From Thermoplasmata archaeon (GTDB taxonomy: Archaea > Thermoplasmatota > Thermoplasmata > Thermoplasmatales > Thermoplasmataceae): 33,797 nucleotides of DNA. Made by a program: the position numbers and the translations under genes. This document shows positions 23,706-32,541 of this stretch, piece by piece. Position 1 is the stretch's first letter. Each line of letters begins with the position of its first letter. The notes beneath the pieces are model-generated. The model was not told the DNA's origin and searched no databases. It was given only the letters and a program-made list of their open reading frames with translations. The stretch spans positions 1 to 33,797 of the forward strand of contig JAJZAR010000003.1 in the NCBI GenBank assembly GCA_021799315.1, in the 5' to 3' direction.

Positions 23706-24947
23706 CCTTGTCAATTATTCGTTGATATTTGACTTCCTGCCTTCTGCTCCACATCTTTTGACTGTTTCACAACTTCAATTGGCAGGCCTTTAACGGATCG
23801 TTTCAGCCATGTCCGACCCCTGCCTGCAATGTTTATGCAGGCATTTACGTCTCGATCTATCTCACGACCACATGAATCACACTTCAACATTCTATCGTGC
23901 TCTATTCGGGTCAGTGACCCACATGCCGAGCATTCCTTGCTTGTGTTCATTGTTTCTTCTCTTGTGAGTTCCAGGACAGGCAGTCCTTCCCAGTCAGCTT
24001 TGTAAGTGATCTGGGATGCAAGCATGCCATAGGGAAATGCATTCTTTAGCAGAAATCTGTAATTGGTTCCTCTTCTATCCCCTTTCTTTGTGATATTAAT
24101 GAGACCCTTGATATTTTCAAGAACAATCATCTCTTTGTTCTTCACAGCATCCTTAACAATAGCTTTGCTTGTTTCGTGGATAATCTGCATTGTTCTGTTT
24201 CTTTCTCGCTTTCCGTACTTTAATGCAATCTTTTTCTGTATCCTTCTGTCGTTTCTGTGGAAACGTGATTTCTTTTTTCTGTAACGTTGCTTGATCTCCA
24301 CGACCTCTGACAGATCATGGACTTCATGATGATCCTCATTACCAACGGTTGCATTTCTCAAGTTACGATCAACACCAACTGTAGTGGTGCATTCCATAGA
24401 ATCGACCTCTCTCCCAATTACGAGAGAGTGTGTATGCCGACAAGGTAAAGGAATGCACTTTCACCGTTGGTATTGAGTTTCGCACATATGCATTCAACGG
24501 GATCGATTCGTATACGCGTTTGGCTATGGGGATCATGAGTTTACTATTTTCTATCTTAAAACCGTAATATGTGGATAGCATGGGCTTTTCCACATGGGGC
24601 ATGGTTGCCTTCTGTTTTTTCTTCAATTTCTTTCTGTATGTTTTCACAAGTGCAACTGCTTTGTTGATGGCTTCAGGACAATAGTACGAAGGCATGTTAT
24701 AATCTGTAAGCTTATGGTAAATCTCCTTGGATACAGAATTTCTTGATGTGAGATTCTTCTCAATCATAAGGGTGATTGTAAGATTTACCATTTCGGTGAA
24801 CTTATGCATTAATGTGATCAGATCGTGAGTGGGAGTGAAATGCTGTTTTACAGCCTTGAATGCATACACAATCAGATATATTTTTATGATAAATAAATCT
24901 ACTCTCATGCAAAGGGCGGAGAAATCAACTATGAATTGACACCCTCT
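23706..24947 (-). mobile_element. TnpB-only insertion element with flanking direct repeats
   Basis: The 1242-bp element carries one tnpB-type gene on the minus strand and no tnpA. Its ends were defined by comparison with the 340-bp copy. The low end is CCTTGTCAATTATTCGTTGAT. The high end, read on the minus strand, is AGAGGG then TGTCAATTCATAGTTGAT. The two share TGTCAATT-N4-GTTGAT as imperfect inverted repeats offset by 3 bp. Each end can also fold as a TCAA…TTGA hairpin. It lies just upstream of the TATA box of the coiled-coil gene. Because tnpB is frameshifted, the element is probably not autonomous now. Confidence 0.72.
23711..24908 (-). pseudogene. tnpB: TnpB (IS200/IS605 OrfB family), frameshifted
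   Basis: Two overlapping frames, 24369-24908 (N-terminal 179 codons) and 23711-24397 (C-terminal 228 codons), together give a normal TnpB of about 400 residues. The second frame holds the RuvC-like acids D10 (VGVDRN), E94 (IVLENIKG) and D183 (DRDVNA). It also holds a zinc ribbon at C156, C159, C173 and C176. The break lies near 24420-24433, where the coding strand reads ACACACTCTCTC; one extra dinucleotide there would restore a single frame. TnpB is an RNA-guided DNA endonuclease, ancestor of Cas12. All catalytic residues are intact, so the frameshift may be recent or a sequencing error. Confidence 0.85.
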
Positions 24948-24956
24948 TATGTTCGA
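24948..24956 (+). repeat. 9-bp direct repeat, right flank of the large TnpB element
   Basis: Second copy of TATGTTCGA, immediately after the element end CCCTCT. It pairs with 23697-23705. Confidence 0.65.
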
Positions 24957-24959
24957 AAG

Positions 24960-24967
24960 TTATATAT
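24960..24967 (+). promoter_or_regulatory. TATA box of the coiled-coil protein gene
   Basis: TTATATAT predicts a start of transcription near 24990 and a leader of about 20 nt before ATG 25012. The box is only 3 nt beyond the direct repeat of the TnpB element, so the insertion replaced everything upstream of the core promoter. Confidence 0.5.
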
Positions 24968-25011
24968 TGTAATCAAAAATACAGGTATTATCACTACAAA
25001 GACTGATTATT

Positions 25012-25899
25012 ATGAGTGACGTTCTTCCTGAATTAGAGCAAAAGCGTGAGATTTTAAGAGATCTTGTTGAGAGCCATATTAAACGTAGAGACGAGTTGTC
25101 ACAAGAGGCACATCACTATGCCGAAGAGAGAGATAAGTTAAACCAGAAATCTAAAAGCATGCGAGAAGCCGTAATGAAAAAGATAGATGAGAAAGGAAAG
25201 CTCATTGAAAATATTCAGAAACTCCGAAATGAAAAAGAGGAGCATTTTGCTGAGTTATCTGAACTCAGAAAAGAGTTGAGAAAGTATAGAGATGCTTTCA
25301 AATCTCAGGGAGCAGACCCTTCAGAGCTGAAGAGAAAAGAGAGGGAACTCCAGAGACTGGAAAAGATGCAACAAACAACACCTCTTAACAAGGATGAGGA
25401 AAAGCGAGTGGTCCTTGACATAAGAAAACTTTCAAACGATATAAGAAAGACAAAGGATGTTGTTGAGAAGGAACTCAAAGAAAATGAAAACGTAAAAGTT
25501 GTTTCAGAAAAAATAAGCGAAAAGAGAAAGGTCGTCGACGAGTTCAAGAGACAAATTGACGGAATATCCAAAAATATTAATGTCCTTGGCGAAGAAATTA
25601 ACAAAGGTCTTCAGGAGCTTGACCAGACAAGAAAGGAAGCAGATGATTTCCATGAGAAATTTATAGAATTTAACAAGGCATCTGAGAGAGAGCACGAAGA
25701 GTTTATTAAGGCCAAAACCGACATGAGAGATATTGAAAAGATGATGGGCGGAATGGCCGCAAAAACCAAGGCAACAAGAAGGAAAGAAAGAGAAGGAGAA
25801 CTGCAGAGTAAGGCCAATGTATTATTTGATAAATTCAAGAACGGAGAACAGCTCACGACAGAAGACTTACTCATACTTCAAAAAGCTGGATTTCTCTAA
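25012..25899 (+). CDS. Archaeal coiled-coil protein (COG1340-like)
   Basis: The 295-residue protein is almost entirely charged heptad-type helix from about residue 5 to 235, for example EQKREILRDLVESHIKRRDE, NIQKLRNEKEEHFAELSELR and ELKRKERELQRLEKM. After a glycine-containing hinge (MMGGMAAKTKATRRKER) it ends with the conserved-looking domain ANVLFDKFKNGEQLTTEDLL … LQKAGFL. This matches the archaeal coiled-coil proteins grouped as COG1340, which resemble SMC-like rods without the ATPase. Role unknown; no membrane segment is present. The last 4 nt overlap the convergent nucleotidyltransferase gene. Confidence 0.82.
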   Translation: MSDVLPELEQKREILRDLVESHIKRRDELSQEAHHYAEERDKLNQKSKSMREAVMKKIDEKGKLIENIQKLRNEKEEHFAELSELRKELRKYRDAFKSQGADPSELKRKERELQRLEKMQQTTPLNKDEEKRVVLDIRKLSNDIRKTKDVVEKELKENENVKVVSEKISEKRKVVDEFKRQIDGISKNINVLGEEINKGLQELDQTRKEADDFHEKFIEFNKASEREHEEFIKAKTDMRDIEKMMGGMAAKTKATRRKEREGELQSKANVLFDKFKNGEQLTTEDLLILQKAGFL

Positions 25900-26981
25900 T
25901 CTGTGCTGTCATTTTCAGAAGATAGAGAGACGTTATAAATTTTTGACCTGTCCTGTATATTCAGATTAGCGGATAGAGCACTTTCCTGAATTTCACAATC
26001 TTTTCCAATTGTGGTATTTTTCATCAAGAGAGATTTGCTTATTTTAGAATTATTCTTTATAATGCAGTTTTCGAAGAGGATTGAGTCAATAATCTCGGTA
26101 TTATCACCTATGGCCACATTGTTGTAGACAGTTGAGTTCACAACCTTTGCCCCGGTGCCTATTTTAACACCTTCTCCCAGATAGCAACTCCCTTCAATGG
26201 TGAAGTCATGCCCAATTGGCCTTTCCTTTATGATCATCCTCCCCTTAATGAAGGGCTCATTCATCTCGATACCGTACTTATTAGCCATGAGTTTGTTGGC
26301 CATGATGAGTTCTCTGGGTCTCCCTGTATCAAGCCATGCACCCTTTCCAATGTAGGTATTGATTGCTATGCCCTCCTTAAGCAACTTGGGAAACAGTTCC
26401 TTGGCAAAATCATATGTCTGGTTTTCAGGAATATGATCAAAAATTTCAGGTTCAAATACGTAAATCCCTGCATTGACCATGTTGGAAAAAATTTCATTCT
26501 GAAGAGGTTTTTCCAGAAATCTCACAACCATATTGTTCTTGGTTTCCACAATACCGAATTGCGTTGGATCATCTACTTCGGTGAGGACAATTGTTGCAAT
26601 GGCCTTACTTTTTATGTGTGCCTTGAGTATATCTTTGATGTTAAAATCCGCAAGGACATCTCCGCTTGCAACCACAAAGGTATCATTCAAAAACCCTTGA
26701 ATTGCCTTGATGGATCCTGCAGTCCCTGCAGGCTCCCGTTCCACAGAAAAAATAATATTTAGATTTGCATGTTTTTGCTGTATCACACCAGATATGAGTG
26801 ACTCAAACTTATATCCCGTAGTCACTACAATGTCTTTGATGCCAGCCTCTGCGAAAGATCTTATGGGGTATTCCATACATGAAAGCCCGGCAATGGGTAC
26901 CAATGGTTTTGGAATCGCATATGTGATAGGTCTCAACCTTGTGCCCTTTCCTCCCGCCATCAGTATGCCTTTTACTGCCAT
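25896..26981 (-). CDS. Sugar-phosphate nucleotidyltransferase with left-handed β-helix
   Basis: A 361-residue enzyme that activates a sugar phosphate to an NDP-sugar for surface glycans. The N-terminal Rossmann-like part has ILMAGGKGTRLRPITYAIPKPLVP, VTTGYKFESL, FSVEREPAGTAGSI, VASGDVLADFN and TYIGKGAWLDTGRP. From about residue 245 hexapeptide repeats (YLGEGVKIGTGAKV, NVAIGDNTEI, TTIGKDCEI) form a β-helix. The layout is shared by glucose-1-phosphate thymidylyl/uridylyl- and mannose-1-phosphate guanylyltransferases, so the nucleotide and sugar are uncertain. ATG 26981 is preferred to 26996, because the TATA box lies 27 nt before it. Confidence 0.88.
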   Translation of the reverse strand: MAVKGILMAGGKGTRLRPITYAIPKPLVPIAGLSCMEYPIRSFAEAGIKDIVVTTGYKFESLISGVIQQKHANLNIIFSVEREPAGTAGSIKAIQGFLNDTFVVASGDVLADFNIKDILKAHIKSKAIATIVLTEVDDPTQFGIVETKNNMVVRFLEKPLQNEIFSNMVNAGIYVFEPEIFDHIPENQTYDFAKELFPKLLKEGIAINTYIGKGAWLDTGRPRELIMANKLMANKYGIEMNEPFIKGRMIIKERPIGHDFTIEGSCYLGEGVKIGTGAKVVNSTVYNNVAIGDNTEIIDSILFENCIIKNNSKISKSLLMKNTTIGKDCEIQESALSANLNIQDRSKIYNVSLSSENDSTD

Positions 26982-27003
26982 ATATGGATATGACAAGTCC
27001 TGT

Positions 27004-27011
27004 TAAATAAT
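27004..27011 (-). promoter_or_regulatory. TATA box of the nucleotidyltransferase gene
   Basis: TTATTTAA on the minus strand is centred about 27 nt before ATG 26981 and only 12 nt before the alternative ATG 26996. It supports the shorter protein. Confidence 0.5.
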
Positions 27012-27051
27012 TTATCAGAATTGTGAAAGAAAAAATACGCTTTTTTGCCTT

Positions 27052-28728
27052 TCAGGATTCTTCTCTCTTTCCATAATAGGGTGTTTTGAACTTCACTCCT
27101 TTGCGTATGAGTGTTCTTGAAGCTTCGTATCCTGCATCTGCGTGCCTGATCACGCCAATACCCGGATCTGCGTTGAGAACCCTCTTGATCTTTTCTTCAG
27201 CTTCCTTTGAACCATCTGCAATCAGAACGAATCCGGCGTGAATGGAATTACCGATACCGGTACCGCCGCCATGGTGCACAGAAACCCATGTCGCCCCCGA
27301 TGATGCATTGAGCAGAGCGTTTAATATGGGCCAATCTGCAATAGCGTCGCTGCCATCCTTCATACCTTCAGTTTCTCTGAATGGAGAGGCGACCGATCCA
27401 GTGTCATGGTGGTCTCTTCCTATGGCAATTGGGGCTTCCAGTTCTCCGTCCTTCACCATTCTGTTCATGAGTAAACCGATGGTTTCCCTTTCCCCATAGG
27501 CTGCATAACATATTCGGGCTGGCAGTCCCTGAAACTTTACCTTCTCCTGAGCCAGTTTTAACCACCTTACAAGGTGTTCGTTATAACCAAGTTCATAGGA
27601 AATTGCCTTGTCAAGTTTGTAAATATCCTCCTCAGAACCGGAAAGGGCAAGCCATCTGAAGGGTCCGGAGCCTACAGTAAACAGATCTCGTATATAGGCT
27701 GGAACATATCCCTGAATTTCAAAAGCTCTGTTCTCTCCAGCTTCTTTTGCCCTTGTTCTCAAGTTATTCCCATAATCGAAAACCTTTGCGCCCGCATCCT
27801 TGAATGCTAAAATTGCCCTGACTTCCTTTACGATTGAGTCATACACCTTTTTCCTGTAATTCTCAAAATCCTTTTCCATCATCTCCTTTGCAGATTGTAC
27901 TGAAAATCCTTCCGGGATGTAACCAACATTCAGATCATGAGCTGCGGTCTGGTCAGTCACAACATCTGGTATTATGTTCCTCTTCACGAGTTCAGTATAG
28001 ACAGTTGCTGCGTTTCCTAACAAGCCGATGGATATGGGTTTTTTACTCGCCACATATTCATCCTTAATCTTTAAGGCATCTTCAAGGTCCTTTGCCTGAA
28101 CATCAAGGTACTTGCCCTTCAACCTTCTATCTATCTTTTCCTGATTTACTTCAACAACTATGCCCACACCATTATTCATTGTGATGGCAAGAGGTTGAGC
28201 ACCACCCATTTCCCCAAGACCAGCAGTAAGAACCCATTTTCCTGAGAGGTCTGGTTGTTTGAAGTCTTTAGCTGCCATTGCATAGAGTGTTTCATATGTA
28301 CCCTGAAGTACACCCTGGCTTCCAATGTATACCCATGAGCCCGCAGTCATCTGGCCAAACATTGTAAGCCCTCTCTTCTCTAGGTCCCAGAAGATATCAT
28401 CTGTAGCAAACCTTGGCACAATCTGAGCGTTGACGATCAGAACTCTTGGAGCCTCTTTTGTCGTTTTGAAGGCACCAACTGGTTTACCAGATTGGATTAG
28501 AAGTGTTTCATCGCTGTATAGCTCCTTGAGCATTTCCACAATTTCATCAAAATCTTTCCATGTTCTGGCAGCCTTCCCCTTTCCGCCATAAACAATAAGG
28601 TTTTGTGGGTCCATCGCCACTTCAGGATCTAGATTGTTCATCAGAAGTCGGAGCGCGCCTTCCTGCTGCCATCCTCTGGTGTTTAATATCTTTCCTCGTG
28701 GAGCTCTTATCTCTCTGTGTTCTTGCAT
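27052..28728 (-). CDS. hutU: Urocanate hydratase
   Basis: Second enzyme of histidine breakdown; adds water to urocanate using a tightly bound NAD. The 558-residue length is standard. Motifs are RGWQQEGALRLLMNNLDPEVA, FGQMTAGSWVYIGSQGVLQGTYET, VLTAGLGEMGGAQPLA for NAD binding, DVVTDQTAAHDLNVGYIP and RICYAAYGERETIGLLMN. Near the C-terminus come RDHHDTGSVASPFRETEGMKDGSDAIADW and VHHGGGTGIGNSIHAG. A TATA-like TAATTATTAA at 28751-28760 lies 27 nt upstream. The other histidine-degradation genes are not in the window, so the pathway genes are scattered. Confidence 0.97.
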   Translation of the reverse strand: MQEHREIRAPRGKILNTRGWQQEGALRLLMNNLDPEVAMDPQNLIVYGGKGKAARTWKDFDEIVEMLKELYSDETLLIQSGKPVGAFKTTKEAPRVLIVNAQIVPRFATDDIFWDLEKRGLTMFGQMTAGSWVYIGSQGVLQGTYETLYAMAAKDFKQPDLSGKWVLTAGLGEMGGAQPLAITMNNGVGIVVEVNQEKIDRRLKGKYLDVQAKDLEDALKIKDEYVASKKPISIGLLGNAATVYTELVKRNIIPDVVTDQTAAHDLNVGYIPEGFSVQSAKEMMEKDFENYRKKVYDSIVKEVRAILAFKDAGAKVFDYGNNLRTRAKEAGENRAFEIQGYVPAYIRDLFTVGSGPFRWLALSGSEEDIYKLDKAISYELGYNEHLVRWLKLAQEKVKFQGLPARICYAAYGERETIGLLMNRMVKDGELEAPIAIGRDHHDTGSVASPFRETEGMKDGSDAIADWPILNALLNASSGATWVSVHHGGGTGIGNSIHAGFVLIADGSKEAEEKIKRVLNADPGIGVIRHADAGYEASRTLIRKGVKFKTPYYGKREES

Positions 28729-28771
28729 AGGAACTGTAGTGAAAGATTGTTTAATAATTATTGCAGTTTAT

Positions 28772-29353
28772 TTATTCCGGTTTGTAGTATTTGCTTCCGG
28801 AAAAGGTCATTGCCCATATGATATTCGGGATTAATATCATTCTTTCCATTCCGCCTTCTCCAAGTCCAAGATCAAAGGAATGTGATACCTCGATAGTGAG
28901 GAGGAACAGTATAAGAGATGCTATTGCAATTGACCCCATCAACGCCCATATAGCTGACATAAGAGTCCTGTCCTTTGATAGAACCACATAGGTCGCGATG
29001 GATGGGAAAAGGAATGCAAGGAGTGCGAATATGAGATGTATTGTTCCATAATTCTCATTGAAAATGCCAACCCCTATGGAACCTATTCCTGCTAAAACAA
29101 GGAATATTAGAAAGAGTTTTGAATATAACTTAAAATTCAGTGCTCCAAGAATTTCTAAAATACCAAGAACTATAATTGACCCATTGAAGATATACCCGGT
29201 GCTCACAATACCGAGATGGCTGATACTGTTGTTAGAAATACTGTAACCCTTGTCAACGAATGCGGCAATATTTATAAATATGTAAAATTGCGCAATGCCA
29301 ATGAATAGTAGTATGGCACCCATCTTAGTTCCTGTTTTTAACTTATCATTCAT
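28772..29353 (-). CDS. DUF998 family membrane protein
   Basis: A 193-residue protein with about six hydrophobic helices and the DUF998 signature NNSISHLGIVSTGYIFNGSIIVLGIL after the first helix. Later segments (LFLIFLVLAGIGSIGVGIFNE, IHLIFALLAFLFPSIATYVV, MSAIWALMGSIAIASLILFLL) also follow the family, which ends with GGMERMILIPNIIWAM. DUF998 proteins are widespread in archaea, with no agreed function. Its promoter contains a perfect 14-bp palindrome next to the TATA box. The gene is upstream of hutU on the same strand, with 43 nt between. Confidence 0.85.
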   Translation of the reverse strand: MNDKLKTGTKMGAILLFIGIAQFYIFINIAAFVDKGYSISNNSISHLGIVSTGYIFNGSIIVLGILEILGALNFKLYSKLFLIFLVLAGIGSIGVGIFNENYGTIHLIFALLAFLFPSIATYVVLSKDRTLMSAIWALMGSIAIASLILFLLTIEVSHSFDLGLGEGGMERMILIPNIIWAMTFSGSKYYKPE

Positions 29354-29360
29354 GGCGATC

Positions 29361-29382
29361 TATACAATTGTATAATAAAAAC
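29361..29382 (-). promoter_or_regulatory. Palindromic operator at the DUF998 promoter
   Basis: TATACAATTGTATA (29361-29374) is a perfect 14-bp palindrome. It overlaps the end of a TATA box read on the minus strand as GTTTTTATTATA (29371-29382) and lies 7 nt before the ATG. A dimeric regulator bound here would cover the transcription start. Confidence 0.5.
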
Positions 29383-29579
29383 TTGTTGTTATGCTAGTTT
29401 CCATTGGGTTTGTGATCTCTATTGGCTTCTTAATTAATGTTTTTTGAATCTGTCACCTTCCTAGCTCTTGAGTGAGTGTGGCACAAAATCTTCCTATCCT
29501 GTTCGTAAAGACTTCTGGAACTTGCTATTTAATGAGGTGTCGCGGTGTGGAATTATGAAAGCGTAAGGATGCGTTTTTC

Positions 29580-31421
29580 TCAATTGCTGCAATGCTCCCT
29601 GAGAAACGTTTTCAGTTCTTTCATAGACTGCATGATATGGTTTTTCTCCATGAAGCCGTGACCCTCTCTGGGAAATAGAAGAAGTCTTACAGATTTTCCA
29701 TTCTCTTTCAAGGCTCTGTAAAACTGAAATGCCTGCGAAACAGGAACGCATGGATCATTCACCCCATGCATGATCATAACATCGCAGGAGACATTATTTA
29801 CATACCGCAAGGGCGAGAATTTTATGAACTTGCTGAACGCATATGGAGACTCTCCATACTGATTTTCGTCCCATTCTGCTATATTTGTTGTGCCATGAAA
29901 ACTCACCCAGTCCGAAATGCCAAATAGTGGTATGGCACCCTTGAATATGTTTGACTGTGTTATGGCCCATTTGGTCATGAACCCGCCATATGACCCTCCT
30001 GTGATGAAAATTTTTTTCGGGTCTGCCATACCGTTTCTTACAAGCATTTCAATCCCTGAAAGGATGTCCTTGAGATCCATTCCTCCCATGTCTCCATAGT
30101 TTGATTCGGCAAATTTCCTGCCTCTGCCCGTACTTCCTCTAAAATTAGGCATAAATATGGAGTATCCTTCCTCTAAGAGAAATGAATATCTGTCAATGAA
30201 TGTCTCCTTTATAGAACCCGTTGGGCCTCCATGAACAATAACAATCAGTGGCATTTTTTTGCCCTTATTTCTGAGAAACCCATGAATTTCAAGACCGTCG
30301 TCAGACTTCCAACTAATGTCGTTCCATTCATATTTCTTCAGATCTTCCAGCTTTGAATTGATCTGTGTGAGCATCTGTTCCTTTGAGAAATGCGTATCAA
30401 TCCTGTGTATCTCAGGAGGAACTTCGCTATTGCTCCAGCAACTATAGATATTACTTTTCCCGTCCATTACGAAAGATGGTGCCATTCCAGGTGAAACATT
30501 TCCTCTAATGTTGAATAATTCTCTGAATTTTCCAGATTTATATTCCATGAATATGAACTCTGCCCCCCTCTGGCCAAGCGCTATGAAACTGTCATTATCG
30601 ATCCATTCAACACAACTGAAGCTGATGTCCATCTGCTCGGTGATATTTGATCTCCTTGATGATTCAATGTCCAAAATCACAATGTCTCCTGCTGTAACGC
30701 CTCTGTCGCTCCACATGGACTCGATTACGGCGAGACTATTTCCATCTAAAGATAGTTTTGGGAGACCTACCTGTCCTCTTTCTGGAGTGTATATTTTTTG
30801 CAGAGGTTTTCCGTCTTGAATCACTGCAACGTAACTCTTATACCATGCACCTTCATTGATTCCATCTGAACCGATTACTGCAATGGTGTCTTTGACGCAA
30901 TTCAATTCCCATATCTGTGGAAGATCAGATAGGAGTCTCATCCCTTTTTCTGCCGAAAAAACATATACCTGGTTCTTTTTGATATTCTCCTCAAAGAAGA
31001 AGCCATCATCTCCACCTTCCTTTGCCTCAGTATTGGAATTTGGATCTATGTGGAGGATTATATCTTCACGAGAATTTATGAACATATCTATCACAGAACC
31101 GGGACATAGAATATCCATTTTCTCCGACGTTTCAGTGTTCATAATGCATAGATAGTTTTTTGAAGTTTGTGAATAAGAGAAAGCCACTTTTGCGCTATTA
31201 TTGAAGAATTTTATGATGCCAAATGCCTTTCCACTTTCCTTCAACATGAAATCGCTGTCATCCTTCAGGCCCCTTATGTGAAGTTCATTTTCTTTTTCTT
31301 TCATATATTCACTATAAACATTATTGATCACATATCCTAGGCGGAGTCCGTCCAGGCTGACAGAAATATGATCTGGCTGCTTAAGAAGAAAGTAATCCTC
31401 CATTGTTACAGGTCTTACCAT
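29580..31421 (-). CDS. S9 family peptidase (acylaminoacyl-peptidase type)
   Basis: A 613-residue cytosolic serine peptidase. The first 360 residues are β-propeller-like, built of repeated β blades. The α/β-hydrolase domain begins near 365 with GLEIHGFLRNKGKKMPLIVI. The oxyanion-region HGGP is at 397-400, the nucleophile Ser477 in GGSYGG, Asp556 in HGVNDPCVP and His588 in REGHGF. It probably trims short peptides, feeding amino-acid catabolism as expected of a peptide-using heterotroph. A TATA-like AATAAATTG near 31440-31448 lies about 23 nt before the ATG. No signal peptide is present. Confidence 0.93.
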   Translation of the reverse strand: MVRPVTMEDYFLLKQPDHISVSLDGLRLGYVINNVYSEYMKEKENELHIRGLKDDSDFMLKESGKAFGIIKFFNNSAKVAFSYSQTSKNYLCIMNTETSEKMDILCPGSVIDMFINSREDIILHIDPNSNTEAKEGGDDGFFFEENIKKNQVYVFSAEKGMRLLSDLPQIWELNCVKDTIAVIGSDGINEGAWYKSYVAVIQDGKPLQKIYTPERGQVGLPKLSLDGNSLAVIESMWSDRGVTAGDIVILDIESSRRSNITEQMDISFSCVEWIDNDSFIALGQRGAEFIFMEYKSGKFRELFNIRGNVSPGMAPSFVMDGKSNIYSCWSNSEVPPEIHRIDTHFSKEQMLTQINSKLEDLKKYEWNDISWKSDDGLEIHGFLRNKGKKMPLIVIVHGGPTGSIKETFIDRYSFLLEEGYSIFMPNFRGSTGRGRKFAESNYGDMGGMDLKDILSGIEMLVRNGMADPKKIFITGGSYGGFMTKWAITQSNIFKGAIPLFGISDWVSFHGTTNIAEWDENQYGESPYAFSKFIKFSPLRYVNNVSCDVMIMHGVNDPCVPVSQAFQFYRALKENGKSVRLLLFPREGHGFMEKNHIMQSMKELKTFLREHCSN

Positions 31422-31799
31422 GGTTTGGCAATTCTAATCTACAATTTATTGTTGTGGATAATACTTAACAGGTATAAGTTGGAACAATACTTTTTTGATA
31501 AACTCTCAACCAGAGAAGAACTTCGAAAGTATATGACTGAAATAATAGTGCTGAGCCATTTATCTAGACAGTTTTAACTTTCAATTATTAACATTTATAG
31601 TAATTTTACCAGCCATTCATAGATATTCTCTATCTTCAGCGTCCTGAGTGTAGGGTTATGAGAGTATATCAAGAGCGTATGATTTATTCACTTTGAATTA
31701 TGTAAGCTAATGAAGTTTCTTTCTCATATCCTTCGAAAATGGAGATTCACCATTCATTATTGTTAAAGTATATCTAATAAGAAAGATTAAGGGTTTTGT
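31422..31799. other. Intergenic region before tRNA-Thr
   Basis: The 378 nt between the divergent S9 peptidase gene and tRNA-Thr contain the peptidase promoter, and the tRNA TATA box at 31768-31774 (AGTATAT), 29 nt before the tRNA. I see no protein gene and no clear C/D-box RNA. Confidence 0.45.
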
Positions 31800-31872
31800 G
31801 CCACTGTGGCTTAGTTGGTAGAGCAGCTGATTTGTAATCAGCAGGTCGGGGGTTCAAATCCCTCCAGTGGCT
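31800..31872 (+). tRNA. tRNA-Thr (anticodon UGU)
   Basis: A complete cloverleaf can be drawn. The acceptor stem is GCCACTG/CAGTGGC, the D arm is GCT…TAGTTGGTAG…AGC, and the anticodon stem GCTGA/TCAGC has loop TTTGTAA with anticodon TGT. A 5-nt variable loop is followed by the T arm GGGGG-TTCAAAT-CCCTC, which has one G-U pair. The discriminator base is T. No intron is present and CCA is not encoded. It reads ACA/ACG threonine codons. Confidence 0.96.
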
Positions 31873-31878
31873 TTTTTG
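31873..31878 (+). terminator. T-run after tRNA-Thr
   Basis: Six T residues, counting the discriminator, follow the mature 3' end. This is a typical archaeal tRNA terminator. Confidence 0.5.
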
Positions 31879-31907
31879 ACGTGTTTCAAAATTCTGGTTC
31901 TATTGGC

Positions 31908-32375
31908 TTATAAATCCAATGAGAAAAAAATCGCAACGTCTCTGGATGATTTGGGTGTGTTGGTGTAATACCTGTCATTAAAACCGCATAATCTAAATCC
32001 TTGAGAAATGTAGAAGTCCATAGCGACTATATTGCTAGGTTGAGTTTCAGCTATAACGGAACGAATCCCTCTCTTCTTACCAATATGTGACAGTCCTGCG
32101 ATCAGCGTTTTACCAACTCCGCTTCTTTTATTACCTTTGTCTACCGCGATTTCTAGCAGGTATCCTGTCTTATTCCATTTGATTATATTCGCAAGGGCCA
32201 TGCCTGCTAAAATGGGTTTCCCCAGTTCTTCGTCTTTGTATTCAGCAACCAGAAAGATGTTATCCTCCTTTACTACCTCAGCAGAATAGTCCAGAGAGGG
32301 CTGCCAGTACTGGGATATGATTCTGCTAACCACTTGGACATCTTCCACTGTTGCATATCTGGAATCAAACTTCAT
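31908..32375 (-). CDS. GNAT family N-acetyltransferase
   Basis: A 155-residue single-domain acetyltransferase. The acetyl-CoA site is seen in YLLEIAVDKGNKRSGVGKTLIAGL (the R-x-G-x-G/A loop), followed by the helix-strand IRSVIAETQPSNIVAMDFYISQGFRLCGF, where the tyrosine and the N-x-x-A-x-x-F-Y pattern are typical. The substrate is not readable; N-terminal protein acetylation or small-molecule acetylation are both possible. A TATA-like TTTATAAG at about 32403-32411 gives a very short leader. It is convergent with tRNA-Thr and divergent from a membrane protein gene. Confidence 0.85.
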   Translation of the reverse strand: MKFDSRYATVEDVQVVSRIISQYWQPSLDYSAEVVKEDNIFLVAEYKDEELGKPILAGMALANIIKWNKTGYLLEIAVDKGNKRSGVGKTLIAGLSHIGKKRGIRSVIAETQPSNIVAMDFYISQGFRLCGFNDRYYTNTPKSSRDVAIFFSLDL

Positions 32376-32541
32376 TTACAGATTATAAAAACCTGCATTC
32401 ACTTATAAATTTTGGTCTTAAACAGATATAACTATCGAAATTTTGAATTGATCAGATTTGTCCTCCTTTACCAATCTTGTTAAGACAAAAATAGAATTAT
32501 TCTCAAGAAACAGCTTAAATATTGTTGAATAATGACCGACA

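Noticed and set aside
25012..25899. Coiled-coil protein as SMC or Rad50
   Set aside because: No Walker A, signature or Walker B motifs and only 295 residues; it is a rod without an ATPase head.
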